This document shows positions 26,663-37,120 of a DNA stretch of 64,000 nucleotides, piece by piece. Positions within the stretch are counted from its first letter, which is position 1. Every line of letters begins with the position of its first letter. Position numbers and translations under genes: made by a program. The stretch comes from Pseudomonas taiwanensis (GTDB taxonomy: Bacteria; Pseudomonadota; Gammaproteobacteria; Pseudomonadales; Pseudomonadaceae): contig NZ_QJRF01000077.1 in assembly GCF_013393345.1 (NCBI RefSeq), positions 35,129-99,128 on the forward strand. The letters run 5' to 3'. The notes below the pieces were generated by a model that was not told the origin of the DNA, ran no database searches, and worked only from the letters and a program-made list of their open reading frames with translations.

Positions 26663-26892
26663 TCTTTTTATCTCCAAAGTTCACAGGTGGGTTGCCCCCG
26701 GGGCCTGCCGTCGACTCCTGTCATCGGCAGTTGGACCGGCTGACGCCGATCTCCTGGCCGGACGCTGCTTCCTTAGTCGCATCCGGCGAGGATTCGTGAA
26801 GCACCATGCTTCTCGACCTGGGAACAAAACTACTGAGCCCCTCCCCCGCTGCCAGCCCATCCAAGGGATGGAGGGGCGGCGGGACTCCCACC
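26663..26892 (-). promoter_or_regulatory. Leader/promoter region of the DUF6160 cluster, with palindrome
   Basis: 230 bases between the LuxR gene and the DUF6160 gene. GAAGCACCATGCTTC at 26798-26812 is a perfect 6-bp inverted repeat that could bind a regulator. A long G/C-rich hairpin near 26836-26882 could end the regulator transcript. No promoter was assigned. Confidence 0.4.
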
Positions 26893-29604
26893 TCAGGCCT
26901 CGCTCAACAGGCCCAGGCTCTTGCCCTTCAACACGGCCTGGGTACGGCTGCGTACCCCCAACTTCGCGAACAGGTTGTGCAGATGCCACTTGATGGTGGC
27001 CTCTGACAGGTGCACCGCCTGGGCGATATCGCGGTTGGAAAGACCCGCCGCGACATACCGCAGGATTTCCCGCTCACGATGGCTAACGTCTTGATTTTCA
27101 TCGAAAGTTTCAGGATCTACGGCCAGCCGGCGGCATTGCTCGCGCAGGCTTTCAGCCACGCCTTGCCAGGCGCCGGCGCGCTTCGGTTCGGCCGCACGCC
27201 AGGCATCCCAGAGCGGTAGCAGCCAGAGCGCGTCGTCCTGGAACAGCCGGCGGTAACCACGGTTCCAGGCCTCTTCCAGGGTGTTCTGGAACAGGGCGAA
27301 GGCCTTCTCGCTGTTACCTTTGCGCCAATACGCCACAGAAAGTAACAGCGACAGGCGCAGGCGACGGTCACGCTGGTGCTCATCCTGTTGCCGTGCGAGG
27401 CAATTCTCCAGGCTCGCCTGGGCGCGCTCGGGGCGGCGTTCGGTCAGCGCCAGGCGCGCTTCGGTCAGGGCCAGCACCGTGTGGGCATCGGAGTAGCGCG
27501 CCAACGGCAGCACCGCGAGGTGCTGCTGCAGTTGCAGGCAGATGCGCTCCGCTTCATTGGGCCGGCGCAGCCAGAGCAGGAACTGCACCTTGCAGGCCAT
27601 GCCGTGGGCGAAGACCCGTTCGTAGCCCGCGCCCTGCAGGCCAGCCAACCATTCGTCGAGCTGGACCAGCGCCTGCTCCGGCTCGCCGGCGAAAAAGCGC
27701 GCCCGCGCCATCACCAACTGGCCGCGGCTGATCAGCTCCACGGGTGTCGCCACATCGCGCCAGGTGGTCGCCAGGGGCAATTCGGCGAGGATCGCGGCTT
27801 GGCGATCCTGCTCATAAAGAAGGTCGGCATAGGCCAGGGCCAGCGGCCCGCCTACCCGGCTGCGCCGGCCGAACACCCGTTCCACCCGGGCGCGGGCGGT
27901 TTCAGCGATGGCGCGGCCGCGTTCCAGTTCGCCGCTCTCCTTGCAGATCAGTGCTTCGATCAGGCTGGTCATGACATGCAGGTATTCGCTGTCCACCAGC
28001 TTCAGGTTGTCGCGGGCAACGGCGATGGCCTTGGCGGCTTCGCCGAACTCCCCCATCAGCGCGTAGGCCGCCGCCTGCACACAGGCCAGGCTCGCGCGAA
28101 ACACCGGCTGGTTGTCCGGGACCATGGAGAGCCACTGGCGGGCGACCTTGAGGCAGGCCTCCAGTTTGTCCTGGTAGAGCATCACCAGGGCCTTGAGCAC
28201 CTGGGAGGCAGCCAGCAGTTCGCCGAGACCAAAGTGGATCACCTTGCCGCGCCCCTGCAGCAGGCGCGTGCTGACTTCCTCGATCAGCGCCTCGGACTCG
28301 GCGAAGCGCTGTTCGAATGCCAGCTGCCAGGCATAGAAGATCTGGAACACCGGGTGTTCGCGGATGACCTCGGCGGGCACCCCCTTGAGCATCGAAAGGA
28401 TGCCGTAGACCCGGTTGCCGGCAATCAGTCGCGCGCCCTGACGCTCCAGCATCTGGGCGGCGAAGGCGAAATCCCGGCCACGCAGGGCGTACTTGATGGC
28501 CCGATCCGGCATGTCGTGCCCTTCGCACCAGCGCGCCGCTGCATGCAGCAGGGTTGCCGAATCGGTCTGGCGCGCCAGACGGCCCTGGAGGAATTCGGCG
28601 AACAGATGGTGATAGCGGAACCACTCGCCCTGCTCGTCCAGGGGAATGATGAAGAGCTGCTCGCGCTGCAGGCGCATCAGCATGTCGAGTCCGTCGCGGC
28701 GACCGGTCAGTGCATTGCAGAGGTCGGCGCAGAACTCGTCGAGCACCGAGGTCTGGTCAAGGAACTGCTGCAACGGTTGCGGCAGGCTTTCGAGCACGTC
28801 TTCGGTCAGGTAGTCGGCGATGTTGCGCTCGGTGCCACTGAGGCTGGCAAGGAACGCGGCGCGGTCGGGATGCCGGGTGAGCGCCAGGCTCGCCAGGTGC
28901 AGAGCGGTGATCCAGCCTTCGGTGCGGGTGTGCAGCAGGCGCACTTCGTCGCTGGCCAGCGGCAGCTGGCGCACCTCGCGGAAATAGGCCTCGGTTTCGT
29001 CGAGGCTGAGGCGCAGGTCTTCGGCTTTCAGCAGCAGCGATTCCGCCTCGCTGAACAACAGCCGCGGCGTGAAGCGGGTGCTGCTGACCAGGTGGACATT
29101 GGCCGGCAGGTTCTCGATCAGGTAGCGCGCGCCCTGGTCGAGGGCGGCATGGCGGATGCGGTGGAAGTCGTCGAGCATGAGGTAGAGGTCGCCCTCGATG
29201 CGTTGCAGGTCGCCGACGAAGGCATCGATCACCGCTTCGATGGGCCAGTTCATGTCCCCCTGCAGAAGGCCGACGGTATTGCCGCCGAAGCCGGGCAATG
29301 TGGCATCCACCGCAGCGACCAGGTATTGCAGCAGGCGCTGCGGCTCGCTGTCGGCCTCATCGCAGGACAACCAGGCGACGTGCGCGCCATCGGCCTGGAG
29401 GTGCTGGCGGAACAGGCTGAGCACCGTGCTCTTGCCGAACCCGGCCGGAGCGCTGAGGACCAGTACGCGGCGATTCCGTGCACCGCGCAGGCGCTGGATC
29501 AGGGCGCGGCGCGGCAGCACCGGTCGGCCACCGGCATCGGCCGGGAACAGCTTGGTGCGCAGCAAGGGAATCTGGTGCGGGCGTGACAGGCAGAGGTCGG
29601 TCAT
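26893..29604 (-). CDS. MalT-like ATP-dependent LuxR-family regulator (first of tandem pair)
   Basis: A 903-residue LAL-type regulator: N-terminal STAND ATPase with P-loop GFGKST (55-60), a long TPR-like helical middle, and a C-terminal LuxR helix-turn-helix (about 839-903, SHREREILRYVAAGLSNRDI). Such proteins bind an inducer and ATP, oligomerise and activate transcription. It overlaps the upstream regulator gene by four bases (ATGA) and is followed by the DUF6160 cluster on the same strand, its likely target. The inducer is unknown; no maltose genes are near. Confidence 0.9.
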   Translation of the reverse strand: MTDLCLSRPHQIPLLRTKLFPADAGGRPVLPRRALIQRLRGARNRRVLVLSAPAGFGKSTVLSLFRQHLQADGAHVAWLSCDEADSEPQRLLQYLVAAVDATLPGFGGNTVGLLQGDMNWPIEAVIDAFVGDLQRIEGDLYLMLDDFHRIRHAALDQGARYLIENLPANVHLVSSTRFTPRLLFSEAESLLLKAEDLRLSLDETEAYFREVRQLPLASDEVRLLHTRTEGWITALHLASLALTRHPDRAAFLASLSGTERNIADYLTEDVLESLPQPLQQFLDQTSVLDEFCADLCNALTGRRDGLDMLMRLQREQLFIIPLDEQGEWFRYHHLFAEFLQGRLARQTDSATLLHAAARWCEGHDMPDRAIKYALRGRDFAFAAQMLERQGARLIAGNRVYGILSMLKGVPAEVIREHPVFQIFYAWQLAFEQRFAESEALIEEVSTRLLQGRGKVIHFGLGELLAASQVLKALVMLYQDKLEACLKVARQWLSMVPDNQPVFRASLACVQAAAYALMGEFGEAAKAIAVARDNLKLVDSEYLHVMTSLIEALICKESGELERGRAIAETARARVERVFGRRSRVGGPLALAYADLLYEQDRQAAILAELPLATTWRDVATPVELISRGQLVMARARFFAGEPEQALVQLDEWLAGLQGAGYERVFAHGMACKVQFLLWLRRPNEAERICLQLQQHLAVLPLARYSDAHTVLALTEARLALTERRPERAQASLENCLARQQDEHQRDRRLRLSLLLSVAYWRKGNSEKAFALFQNTLEEAWNRGYRRLFQDDALWLLPLWDAWRAAEPKRAGAWQGVAESLREQCRRLAVDPETFDENQDVSHREREILRYVAAGLSNRDIAQAVHLSEATIKWHLHNLFAKLGVRSRTQAVLKGKSLGLLSEA

Positions 29605-32381
29605 GGTTCGAGCAGCCCCAGCTCGCGGGCACGCCGGATCGCCTGGGTCCGGTTACGCACCTTGAGCTTTTCGTAGATGTTGTGCAGGTGCCATTTGACA
29701 GTCCCCAGCGCCAGGGCCAACTGCTGTCCGATCTCCTCGTTGGACATGCCCTTGGCGGCCAGGCAGACCACCTCGCGCTCGCGGTCGGTGAGTCCTTCTT
29801 CGAGCACATCCAGGGATTTGCGTGCGTCGTTGCCGGGCCAGGACGCCAGCAGGTCGCGAATGAAACCTTGCAGGGCGGGCTGACGCTCGGCCGCTTCCAG
29901 TTGCTGGAGCAGTTGGCGGATGGCCTCGCCCTCTTCTATGAACAGGCTGCGTACGCCTTCCCGTTCGGCACAGAGCAGGCACTGCACCAGCAGGCTCTGG
30001 GCACGTTCCTGATAACCCAGGCGCTGGTAGCTGAGGGCGGCCAGCAGGTCCAGGCGCAGGCGTTGCATGCCATGCCAGTTGGTCTGGAGTTTGCCGCGCA
30101 GCTGGGTGATCTCGTGCAGGGCCTCGCTGAAGTGGCCCCGCGCCTGCTGCAGGCGAACGCGAATCAGCCCCTGTACCCAGAGCGCCGAGTTGGCGCCGTG
30201 CTGGGTGCCGCCGCCATTGGCCAGCTTGTTCCAGTCCACGCCCTTGAAGCGTTGTTCTGCACGTTTGATGCGATCCGTACCGGGCTCCTGGAGCATCAGC
30301 GAGATTTCGTCCGCCACTGCTCGCGCATAGAAGCGCCAGGATTGGTTGCGCGCAGCGAGGTTCTGCATCAGCACCAGGGTCGCCTGCGCTTCCTTCGGCT
30401 TGTCCTGCATGCGTTGGATGCGCGCGAGGAAAAGCATGCCCTGGGCATAGATGTCGATCGGCCGGATGACGTCGATATGGGTCAGCGCGGCGCCGAGGCG
30501 CTCCTCCAGTCCATCGAGGCGCCCCTGCTGGTATGCGATCAGGGACTCGACTATGACCGGCAGCGCCATGGCGCGGGACTTCTCACCCAGATGAGGAATG
30601 ACTTGCGCGCGCATCTGGTCGAAGAGCATCTGTGCCTGCCGCACCTGCCCCTGCTCCAGGGCGAGGAGAATTTCGACGTTGGCCAGTTGCATGTCCAGGT
30701 AACGGCCTTGGAGGAAATGGTTGCGCTGCTGCGCCAGGGAAAGCAGGCGGCGCGCCTGATCCGGCTGGGCGAGGGTCACCAGCGCCATGGCGCCGATCAC
30801 CAGGATGGCGACTTCGAGGAAGGCCTGGTTGCGCCCGAGCTGCGCCTCCACCCTGCGGGCGATGGTGACGCAGAGTTCGAGGTCGTCCTTCTGCAGGGCG
30901 AGGGCCGCCTTCACCGCCAGGGTGGCCAGGTACTTGTCGCTGATCTGCGCCTCGGCGCGGGTACCACCCCAGCGGGCCAGCAACTCGTCGAGCATCTGGT
31001 TGGCTTCCGGCAGGGCCATCTCGGTTGCGCGGTTCCAGACATCCGCCAGGATCAGGGTCGGGTAACGCGCGGCGATGTCGTCCGGCACCTTCTGCCGCCA
31101 GCGGTAGATCTTGTTCAGTTGGCCGCGGTTGATCAGCTCCAGGCCGCAGCCATCCACCAGCGCAGCCAGCATGTCCGGGTCCTCGGCCAGGCTGGCGTGC
31201 TCGATGGCGAGGTTCTGCATGTGGTGGTTGGTGAACCACAGACTGGCGTTGAAGTGCAGCTGTTTCAGGCGTTCCGGGTCATGGGTCTTGAGGCGACCGC
31301 GCAGGAAATCGGCGAACAGGTGGTGGAAACGGTACCACTGGCGCTCGCGATCCAGTGGAAGGAGGAACAGCTGCATGGTTTCCAGCCGCTCCAGCAAGGC
31401 CTGGCCGTCCTGCCGTCCCGTCAGCGCGTTGGCCAGGTCGCCACTGAGCTGGCTGGCGACACCGAGGGCCAAGAGGGCGTCCTGCAGATCGGCGGACAGC
31501 TGTTCGAAAACACTGGCCAGCAGGTATTGGCCTACGGTGGCCTGGTCACTGCCCAGGCATTCCATCTGCTCGGTGGCTTGAGGCTGGTGGCGCAGCCACA
31601 GGCTCGCCAGCTGCACCCCAATCGCCCACCCTTCGGTATGGCTATGCAGGGCGGCCAGTACGGCATCATCCAGTTGCAGGCCGGTACGGGCCAGGTAGTC
31701 GCGGGTTTCCTCGACGGACAGGCGCAACTCGTCGAGCCCGATCTCCAGCAACCAGCCCTTGGCCCGCAAGGTGGCCAGGCTCAGCGGCGGCAGGGAGCGG
31801 CTGCCGATGGCCAGGGTGAAGCTGGCGGGGGCCAGGCGCACCAGGCGACCGAGGGCGGTGAAGAGTTCCGGGTCCTTGAGCAGGTGCAGGTCGTCCAGCA
31901 CCAATAGGAGCGGACCATTGTGCCGGGCGAGGTCAACCAGCAGGCTTTCCAGCACGGCGTTGACCGGCACCTGCATGGTGTTGTGCAGGTAGCCCCGGGC
32001 GTAGTCGCCGACTCCGGGCACGGCTTCGCCGAGGGTCTTGATCAGTTGCTGGAAGAATCGCGCGGGGTCGTCATCCTCGCTCTCCAGCGAGAACCAGGCC
32101 ACCGCGCTGCCGGCGGCGCGACGCTGCTCGGTCAGGGCCGCAAGGGCGGTGGTCTTGCCGAACCCGGCGGGTGCCGAGAACAGCAGGAGGCGTGCATGAG
32201 GATGGGCGGCCAGTGCCGCCTGAACCTGGGGTCTGGGCAGATAATCGGCAGATGCCTGGGGTGTCACGAGTTTGGAGCGCTGGCGGCTACCGGCTGCGGG
32301 GTTGAGAACTGCGTCCACTGCCTGAATCCCTGTGTCGTTATCGTTGTGGTTCGGAGGTACATCTCCGTGGGATTGGTACAT
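29601..32381 (-). CDS. MalT-like ATP-dependent LuxR-family regulator (second of tandem pair)
   Basis: A 926-residue paralogue of its neighbour with the same architecture: P-loop GFGKTT (73-78), helical repeats, and a C-terminal LuxR domain (about 862-926, LTDREREVVCLAAKGMSNEEI). The N-terminus is about 18 residues longer. The stop overlaps the next regulator's start (ATGA), so the two are co-translated and may form a hetero-oligomer or a cascade. The start lacks a strong ribosome site; transcription probably begins in the 102-base gap shared with pabB. Confidence 0.9.
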   Translation of the reverse strand: MYQSHGDVPPNHNDNDTGIQAVDAVLNPAAGSRQRSKLVTPQASADYLPRPQVQAALAAHPHARLLLFSAPAGFGKTTALAALTEQRRAAGSAVAWFSLESEDDDPARFFQQLIKTLGEAVPGVGDYARGYLHNTMQVPVNAVLESLLVDLARHNGPLLLVLDDLHLLKDPELFTALGRLVRLAPASFTLAIGSRSLPPLSLATLRAKGWLLEIGLDELRLSVEETRDYLARTGLQLDDAVLAALHSHTEGWAIGVQLASLWLRHQPQATEQMECLGSDQATVGQYLLASVFEQLSADLQDALLALGVASQLSGDLANALTGRQDGQALLERLETMQLFLLPLDRERQWYRFHHLFADFLRGRLKTHDPERLKQLHFNASLWFTNHHMQNLAIEHASLAEDPDMLAALVDGCGLELINRGQLNKIYRWRQKVPDDIAARYPTLILADVWNRATEMALPEANQMLDELLARWGGTRAEAQISDKYLATLAVKAALALQKDDLELCVTIARRVEAQLGRNQAFLEVAILVIGAMALVTLAQPDQARRLLSLAQQRNHFLQGRYLDMQLANVEILLALEQGQVRQAQMLFDQMRAQVIPHLGEKSRAMALPVIVESLIAYQQGRLDGLEERLGAALTHIDVIRPIDIYAQGMLFLARIQRMQDKPKEAQATLVLMQNLAARNQSWRFYARAVADEISLMLQEPGTDRIKRAEQRFKGVDWNKLANGGGTQHGANSALWVQGLIRVRLQQARGHFSEALHEITQLRGKLQTNWHGMQRLRLDLLAALSYQRLGYQERAQSLLVQCLLCAEREGVRSLFIEEGEAIRQLLQQLEAAERQPALQGFIRDLLASWPGNDARKSLDVLEEGLTDREREVVCLAAKGMSNEEIGQQLALALGTVKWHLHNIYEKLKVRNRTQAIRRARELGLLEP

Positions 32382-32483
32382 AAGTATCAGAATGTTTTTC
32401 CTACGTAAACGTCAGAAAAGGCTCTAGGATCGCCACTACAGGCAGACTAGAATCCGCTCCTGCATTCAGCCCCTGCCGCCCCC

Positions 32484-33833
32484 ATGCCTGACTGTCATTT
32501 GCACGCACTTCCCTATCAGGAATCTCCCTGCGAACGCTTCGCCCGCATCCGCCAGGCGCCTGGCGCCGTGCTGCTGGACGCTGGCCGCCCGGTCGCCGAG
32601 CGTGGACGCTATGACCTATTCAGCGCTTGGCCATTGGCAGCATTTGCAGCTTCTCCGGGCGAATCGGCCAACGACTTCGCCCAGCGCCTGCGGAAGGCTC
32701 TGGCCAGCCTCGGCGAGGCGAGCCTGCCCGCTGGAATCGAGTTGCCGTTCGTCGGCGGCCTGATCGGTTACCTGTCCTATGACTTCGGTCGCAGGGTGGA
32801 ACAACTGCCGGAACAAGCCGTCGACGACCTGAATTTGCCCGACGCCCGACTCGGCCTCTATGCCTGGGCGCTGGTCAGCGATCACCAGTTGCGCACCAGC
32901 CAGCTGGTGTTCCATCCGAGCCTCGCGCAAGCCGAACGCGCTCGCCTGATTGCCCTGTTCAACGAGCCTGCCGAACCGGCGACCACTCCGTTCCACCTGC
33001 TGGCGCCCTTCCGCGCCAACCTGGACCAGGAGCAGTACCGCAACGCCATCGAACAGGTGCAGGCCTATATCCAGGCCGGCGACTGTTATCAGGTGAATTT
33101 CACCCAGCGCTTCCAGGCTCCTTGCGAAGGCGATCCGTGGTCGGCCTACCAGGCATTGCGCGCGGCCTGCCCAACCCCATTCGCCGGCTATCAGGCGCTG
33201 GACGATGGCGGTGCCATCCTCAGTCTGTCGCCGGAGCGCTTCATCAAGGTCAGCCAGGGCATGGTGGAAACCCGCCCGATCAAGGGCACCCGACCGCGCG
33301 GCCAGACGCCGGCGGAAGACCGCGCACAGGCCGAGGAGCTGCTGGCCAGCCACAAGGACCGCGCCGAGAACCTGATGATCGTCGACCTGCTGCGCAATGA
33401 CCTGGGACGCAGCTGTGCCATCGGTTCGGTGAGAGTGCCGGAGTTGTTCGCCCTGGAGAGCTACCCCAACGTGCACCACCTGGTCAGCGCCATCACTGGC
33501 CGCCTGGCCGACGACAAGGACGCGCTGGACCTGATTACCGGCAGCTTCCCCGGCGGTTCCATCACCGGCGCGCCGAAGATCCGCGCCATGCAGATCATCG
33601 ACGAGCTGGAACCTACGCGACGCTCGATCTACTGCGGGTCCCTGCTCTATCTGGATGTTCGCGGCGAGCTGGACAGCTCCATCGCCATCCGCACCGTGCT
33701 GGTGAAGGACGGGCAGGCCAGTTGCTGGGGCGGCGGTGGCATCGTCGCCGACTCCGACTGGCAGGAGGAGTACCGCGAGTCCATCACCAAGGTGAAGGTG
33801 TTGATGCAGGCGTTGGAGGGGATGGGGAAGTGA
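32484..33833 (+). CDS. pabB: Aminodeoxychorismate synthase component I
   Basis: A 449-residue chorismate-utilising enzyme making 4-amino-4-deoxychorismate for folate synthesis, with ammonia from PabA. PIKGTRPRG carries Lys267, the residue matching the catalytic lysine of PabB, and the C-terminal GGGGIVADSDWQEEYRES block is present. It is divergent from the LuxR pair. Its neighbourhood with thrH, cysH and cysB is, as I recall it, the standard Pseudomonas order. Confidence 0.93.
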   Translation: MPDCHLHALPYQESPCERFARIRQAPGAVLLDAGRPVAERGRYDLFSAWPLAAFAASPGESANDFAQRLRKALASLGEASLPAGIELPFVGGLIGYLSYDFGRRVEQLPEQAVDDLNLPDARLGLYAWALVSDHQLRTSQLVFHPSLAQAERARLIALFNEPAEPATTPFHLLAPFRANLDQEQYRNAIEQVQAYIQAGDCYQVNFTQRFQAPCEGDPWSAYQALRAACPTPFAGYQALDDGGAILSLSPERFIKVSQGMVETRPIKGTRPRGQTPAEDRAQAEELLASHKDRAENLMIVDLLRNDLGRSCAIGSVRVPELFALESYPNVHHLVSAITGRLADDKDALDLITGSFPGGSITGAPKIRAMQIIDELEPTRRSIYCGSLLYLDVRGELDSSIAIRTVLVKDGQASCWGGGGIVADSDWQEEYRESITKVKVLMQALEGMGK

Positions 33834-33843
33834 ACCGTTCACC

Positions 33844-33941
33844 TGTGGGGGCGATTTCAATCGCTATGCAGGCCGAAGGCCTGCCCCTTTAACAACCTGG
33901 GGCAGCTTCGCTCCCCTTAGCGAATGAATTCGCCCCCACAA
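33844..33941. repeat. Dispersed 95-bp palindromic repeat, copy 3
   Basis: Same terminal arms as at 20425 and 21435; the central linker is different and the hairpin reads GGGCAGCTTCGCTCCCC. It begins 10 bases after the pabB stop. Confidence 0.85.
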
Positions 33942-33972
33942 GGATTCATAGATCCCTTCTGCCAACAAAAAT

Positions 33973-34000
33973 GAAAAAGCCCGCTTTCGCGGGCTTTTTC
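33973..34000. terminator. Bidirectional terminator between pabB and thrH
   Basis: GAAAAAGCCCGC and GCGGGCTTTTTC form a perfect 12-bp stem with loop TTTC, with T runs on both strands. It serves the convergent pabB and thrH genes. Confidence 0.92.
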
Positions 34001-34011
34001 ATGGGCGGGGC

Positions 34012-34629
34012 TCAGAGGCTCAACGGGCGGTTGGAGGCCTTGATGAACTCGCGCTTGAGGTCTTCGTAGGTATGCACCGCCGGGAACTGCGGGAACTCGC
34101 GGATCACGTTTTCCGGCGCATGGAACAGGATGCCGGCATGGGCTTCGCTGAGCATGGTGGTGTCGTTGTAGGAGTCGCCGGCCGCGATCACGCGGTAGTA
34201 GAGGCTCTTGAAGGCGAGCACGGACTGGCGCTTCGGGTCTTTCTGGCGCAGCTGGTAGTCCACCACACGATCGGTATCGTCGGTGATCAGGCGGTGGCAC
34301 AGCAGCGTCGGGAAGCCCAGTTGGCGCATCAGCGGCTGGGAGAACTCGTAGAAGGTGTCGGAGAGGATGACGACCTGGAAGCGCTCACGCAGCCAGTCGA
34401 CGAATTCGACGGCGCCTTCCAGCGGCTTCAGGGTGGCGATCACTTCCTGGATATCGGAAAGCTTCAGGCCGTGCTCGTCGAGGATGCGCAGGCGCTGCTT
34501 CATCAGCACGTCGTAGTCCGGGATGTCCCGGGTGGTCGCCTTCAGCGCTTCGATTCCGGTTTTTTCCGCGAAAGCGATCCAGATTTCCGGAACCAGTACA
34601 CCTTCAAGGTCGAGACAGGCGATTTCCAC
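34012..34629 (-). CDS. thrH: Phosphoserine phosphatase / phosphoserine:homoserine phosphotransferase ThrH
   Basis: A 205-residue HAD-superfamily enzyme beginning with GTG (VEIACLDLEG, read as Met), which gives the exact ThrH length. The HAD motif is DLEG near the N-terminus, with LSDTFYEF and AAGDSYND further on. ThrH dephosphorylates phosphoserine and can pass the phosphate to homoserine, linking serine and threonine synthesis. An ATG 28 codons upstream would add an unsupported extension. Confidence 0.92.
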   Translation of the reverse strand: MEIACLDLEGVLVPEIWIAFAEKTGIEALKATTRDIPDYDVLMKQRLRILDEHGLKLSDIQEVIATLKPLEGAVEFVDWLRERFQVVILSDTFYEFSQPLMRQLGFPTLLCHRLITDDTDRVVDYQLRQKDPKRQSVLAFKSLYYRVIAAGDSYNDTTMLSEAHAGILFHAPENVIREFPQFPAVHTYEDLKREFIKASNRPLSL

Positions 34630-34821
34630 GAGCAAATTCCCCGCATGGCTTTTGATTGGAGGCGGCACTCTAACGACTCGACCGGGACCGTGCAACGCGG
34701 CACTTATACCCAAACATCACAGTGGTACTTCCTGTTGGTTATTTAGGGGCATAACTCCCCCTTTGTTAATATGCGCGCCATAGAGCGCGCCCAGCGCCAC
34801 CCCTAAAAGGAAGCCTGCCTG

Positions 34822-35556
34822 ATGAGCCACCCCTTCGACGTCGCCGAACTCGCGACGGCTTACGCCAGCAAGTCCCCCCAGGACATTCTCAAGCTCGCCT
34901 TCGAGCATTTCGGCGACGACCTGTGGATTTCCTTCAGTGGCGCCGAGGACGTCGTCCTGGTCGACATGGCCTGGAAGCTGAACAAGAACGTCAAGGTGTT
35001 CAGCCTGGATACCGGCCGCCTGCATCCGGAAACCTACCGTTTCATCGAGCAGGTCCGTGAGCACTACGGCATTGCCATCGAGGTGCTGTCGCCGGACCCG
35101 CGCCTGCTGGAACCCTTCGTCAAGGAAAAGGGCCTGTTCAGCTTCTTCAAGGATGGCCATGGCGAATGCTGCGGCATCCGCAAGATCGAACCGCTGCGCC
35201 GCAAGCTCTCTACCGTGACGGCCTGGGCCACCGGCCAGCGCCGCGACCAGAGCCCGGGCACCCGTTCCCAGGTGGCCGTGCTGGAAGTGGATGGCGCCTT
35301 CTCCACTCCAGACAAACCGCTGTACAAGTTCAACCCGCTGGCGCAGATGAGCAGCGAAGAAGTCTGGGCCTATATCCGCATGCTGGAGATCCCTTACAAC
35401 CCACTGCACGAGCGCGGTTTCATCAGCATCGGCTGCGAGCCCTGCACTCGTCCGGTGCTGCCGAACCAGCACGAACGCGAAGGCCGCTGGTGGTGGGAGG
35501 AAGCCACCCAGAAGGAATGCGGCTTGCACGCCGGCAACCTGATCAGCAAGGCCTGA
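34822..35556 (+). CDS. cysH: Adenylyl-sulfate (APS) reductase, CysH
   Basis: A 244-residue assimilatory reductase that converts APS to sulfite in sulfate assimilation. It carries the paired cysteines of the [4Fe-4S] APS-reductase class, Cys116-Cys117 and Cys205/Cys208, plus the catalytic Cys233 in KECGLH. That class uses APS rather than PAPS. The ATG follows an AAAGGAAGCC site. The downstream small redox gene and the divergent-facing regulator gene cysB fit a cysteine-biosynthesis neighbourhood. Confidence 0.95.
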   Translation: MSHPFDVAELATAYASKSPQDILKLAFEHFGDDLWISFSGAEDVVLVDMAWKLNKNVKVFSLDTGRLHPETYRFIEQVREHYGIAIEVLSPDPRLLEPFVKEKGLFSFFKDGHGECCGIRKIEPLRRKLSTVTAWATGQRRDQSPGTRSQVAVLEVDGAFSTPDKPLYKFNPLAQMSSEEVWAYIRMLEIPYNPLHERGFISIGCEPCTRPVLPNQHEREGRWWWEEATQKECGLHAGNLISKA

Positions 35557-35559
35557 GCC

Positions 35560-35853
35560 ATGCGCATCACCCTGGTCAAGAAAGTCCTCGCCGATGGCCA
35601 GGATTGCCGCAAATGCCGGGATGTGATGGAACGCCTGGAGCGCGGCGGCCACCTGCAGCGGATCGACCGTATCCTGGTGGCCGACGAGCGCAACCCGGGC
35701 AGCGCCGGCTGGATGGCGGCGCAGCACTACGGCGTGGACACCGCGCCGTTCTTCGTGGTGCGACATGATGATGGCCGCGAACAGGTTTACACCGTCTTCC
35801 TGGCCTTTGTCCGCGATGTGCTGCAGGCCTCCGCCTCCGATCAATCGTCGTAG
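35560..35853 (+). CDS. Small thioredoxin-fold-like protein with CxxC, downstream of cysH
   Basis: A 97-residue protein starting four bases after the cysH stop, so almost certainly co-transcribed. Cys16 and Cys19 (DCRKC) form a CxxC motif, followed by helix-strand elements including APFFVVRHDDGREQVY, like glutaredoxin/thioredoxin folds. It may be an electron donor or partner for APS reductase, but that is inference from coupling; the family is uncharacterised as far as I know. Confidence 0.78.
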   Translation: MRITLVKKVLADGQDCRKCRDVMERLERGGHLQRIDRILVADERNPGSAGWMAAQHYGVDTAPFFVVRHDDGREQVYTVFLAFVRDVLQASASDQSS

Positions 35854-35960
35854 GTTGCAGCCAAAGCGTTGGGCTTCGCGGAGCTCAGCCCAACCTACGA
35901 GACCTCTCGGAATGCCGGTAGATTGTGGGAGAGCGAAGCGAAACCCAACAGCTCCCAGCC
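35850..35960. repeat. Fragments of the GTAGGTTGG palindromic repeat
   Basis: CGTAGGTTGCAGCC...CAACCTACGA at 35850-35902 is a short form of the family at 10700 and 16157; a second half-copy (GTAGATTGTGGGAGAGCGAAGC) follows at about 35920. Confidence 0.6.
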
Positions 35961-35985
35961 TCATGATTCATAGGCACCGCCCATA

Positions 35986-36013
35986 AAAAAGCCCGGCATC
36001 CGCCGGGCTTTTT
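35986..36013. terminator. Bidirectional terminator between the cysH operon and cysB
   Basis: AAAAAGCCCGGC and GCCGGGCTTTTT pair around an ATCC loop, with T runs on both strands; it serves convergent genes. Confidence 0.92.
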
Positions 36014-36026
36014 CTTGCCGTATCCC

Positions 36027-37010
<984 letters not shown>

Positions 37011-37120
37011 TCAAAGCGATTACGCCGCAGGATGTCGGCGGCGTTTATAACCATATTAATGGTTTGCTGAATAAAACTAGACGTTTTTTTGCGCTTTGCA
37101 CAACCAGCGACCAGCGGTGA

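Noticed and set aside
27376-31907. Long plus-strand open frames opposite the two LuxR genes
   Set aside because: They mirror the codon pattern of the real genes and give no domain or ribosome site.
26893-32381. Maltose regulon regulators
   Set aside because: The MalT-like architecture is shared by many LAL regulators, and no maltose or maltodextrin genes are in the neighbourhood.
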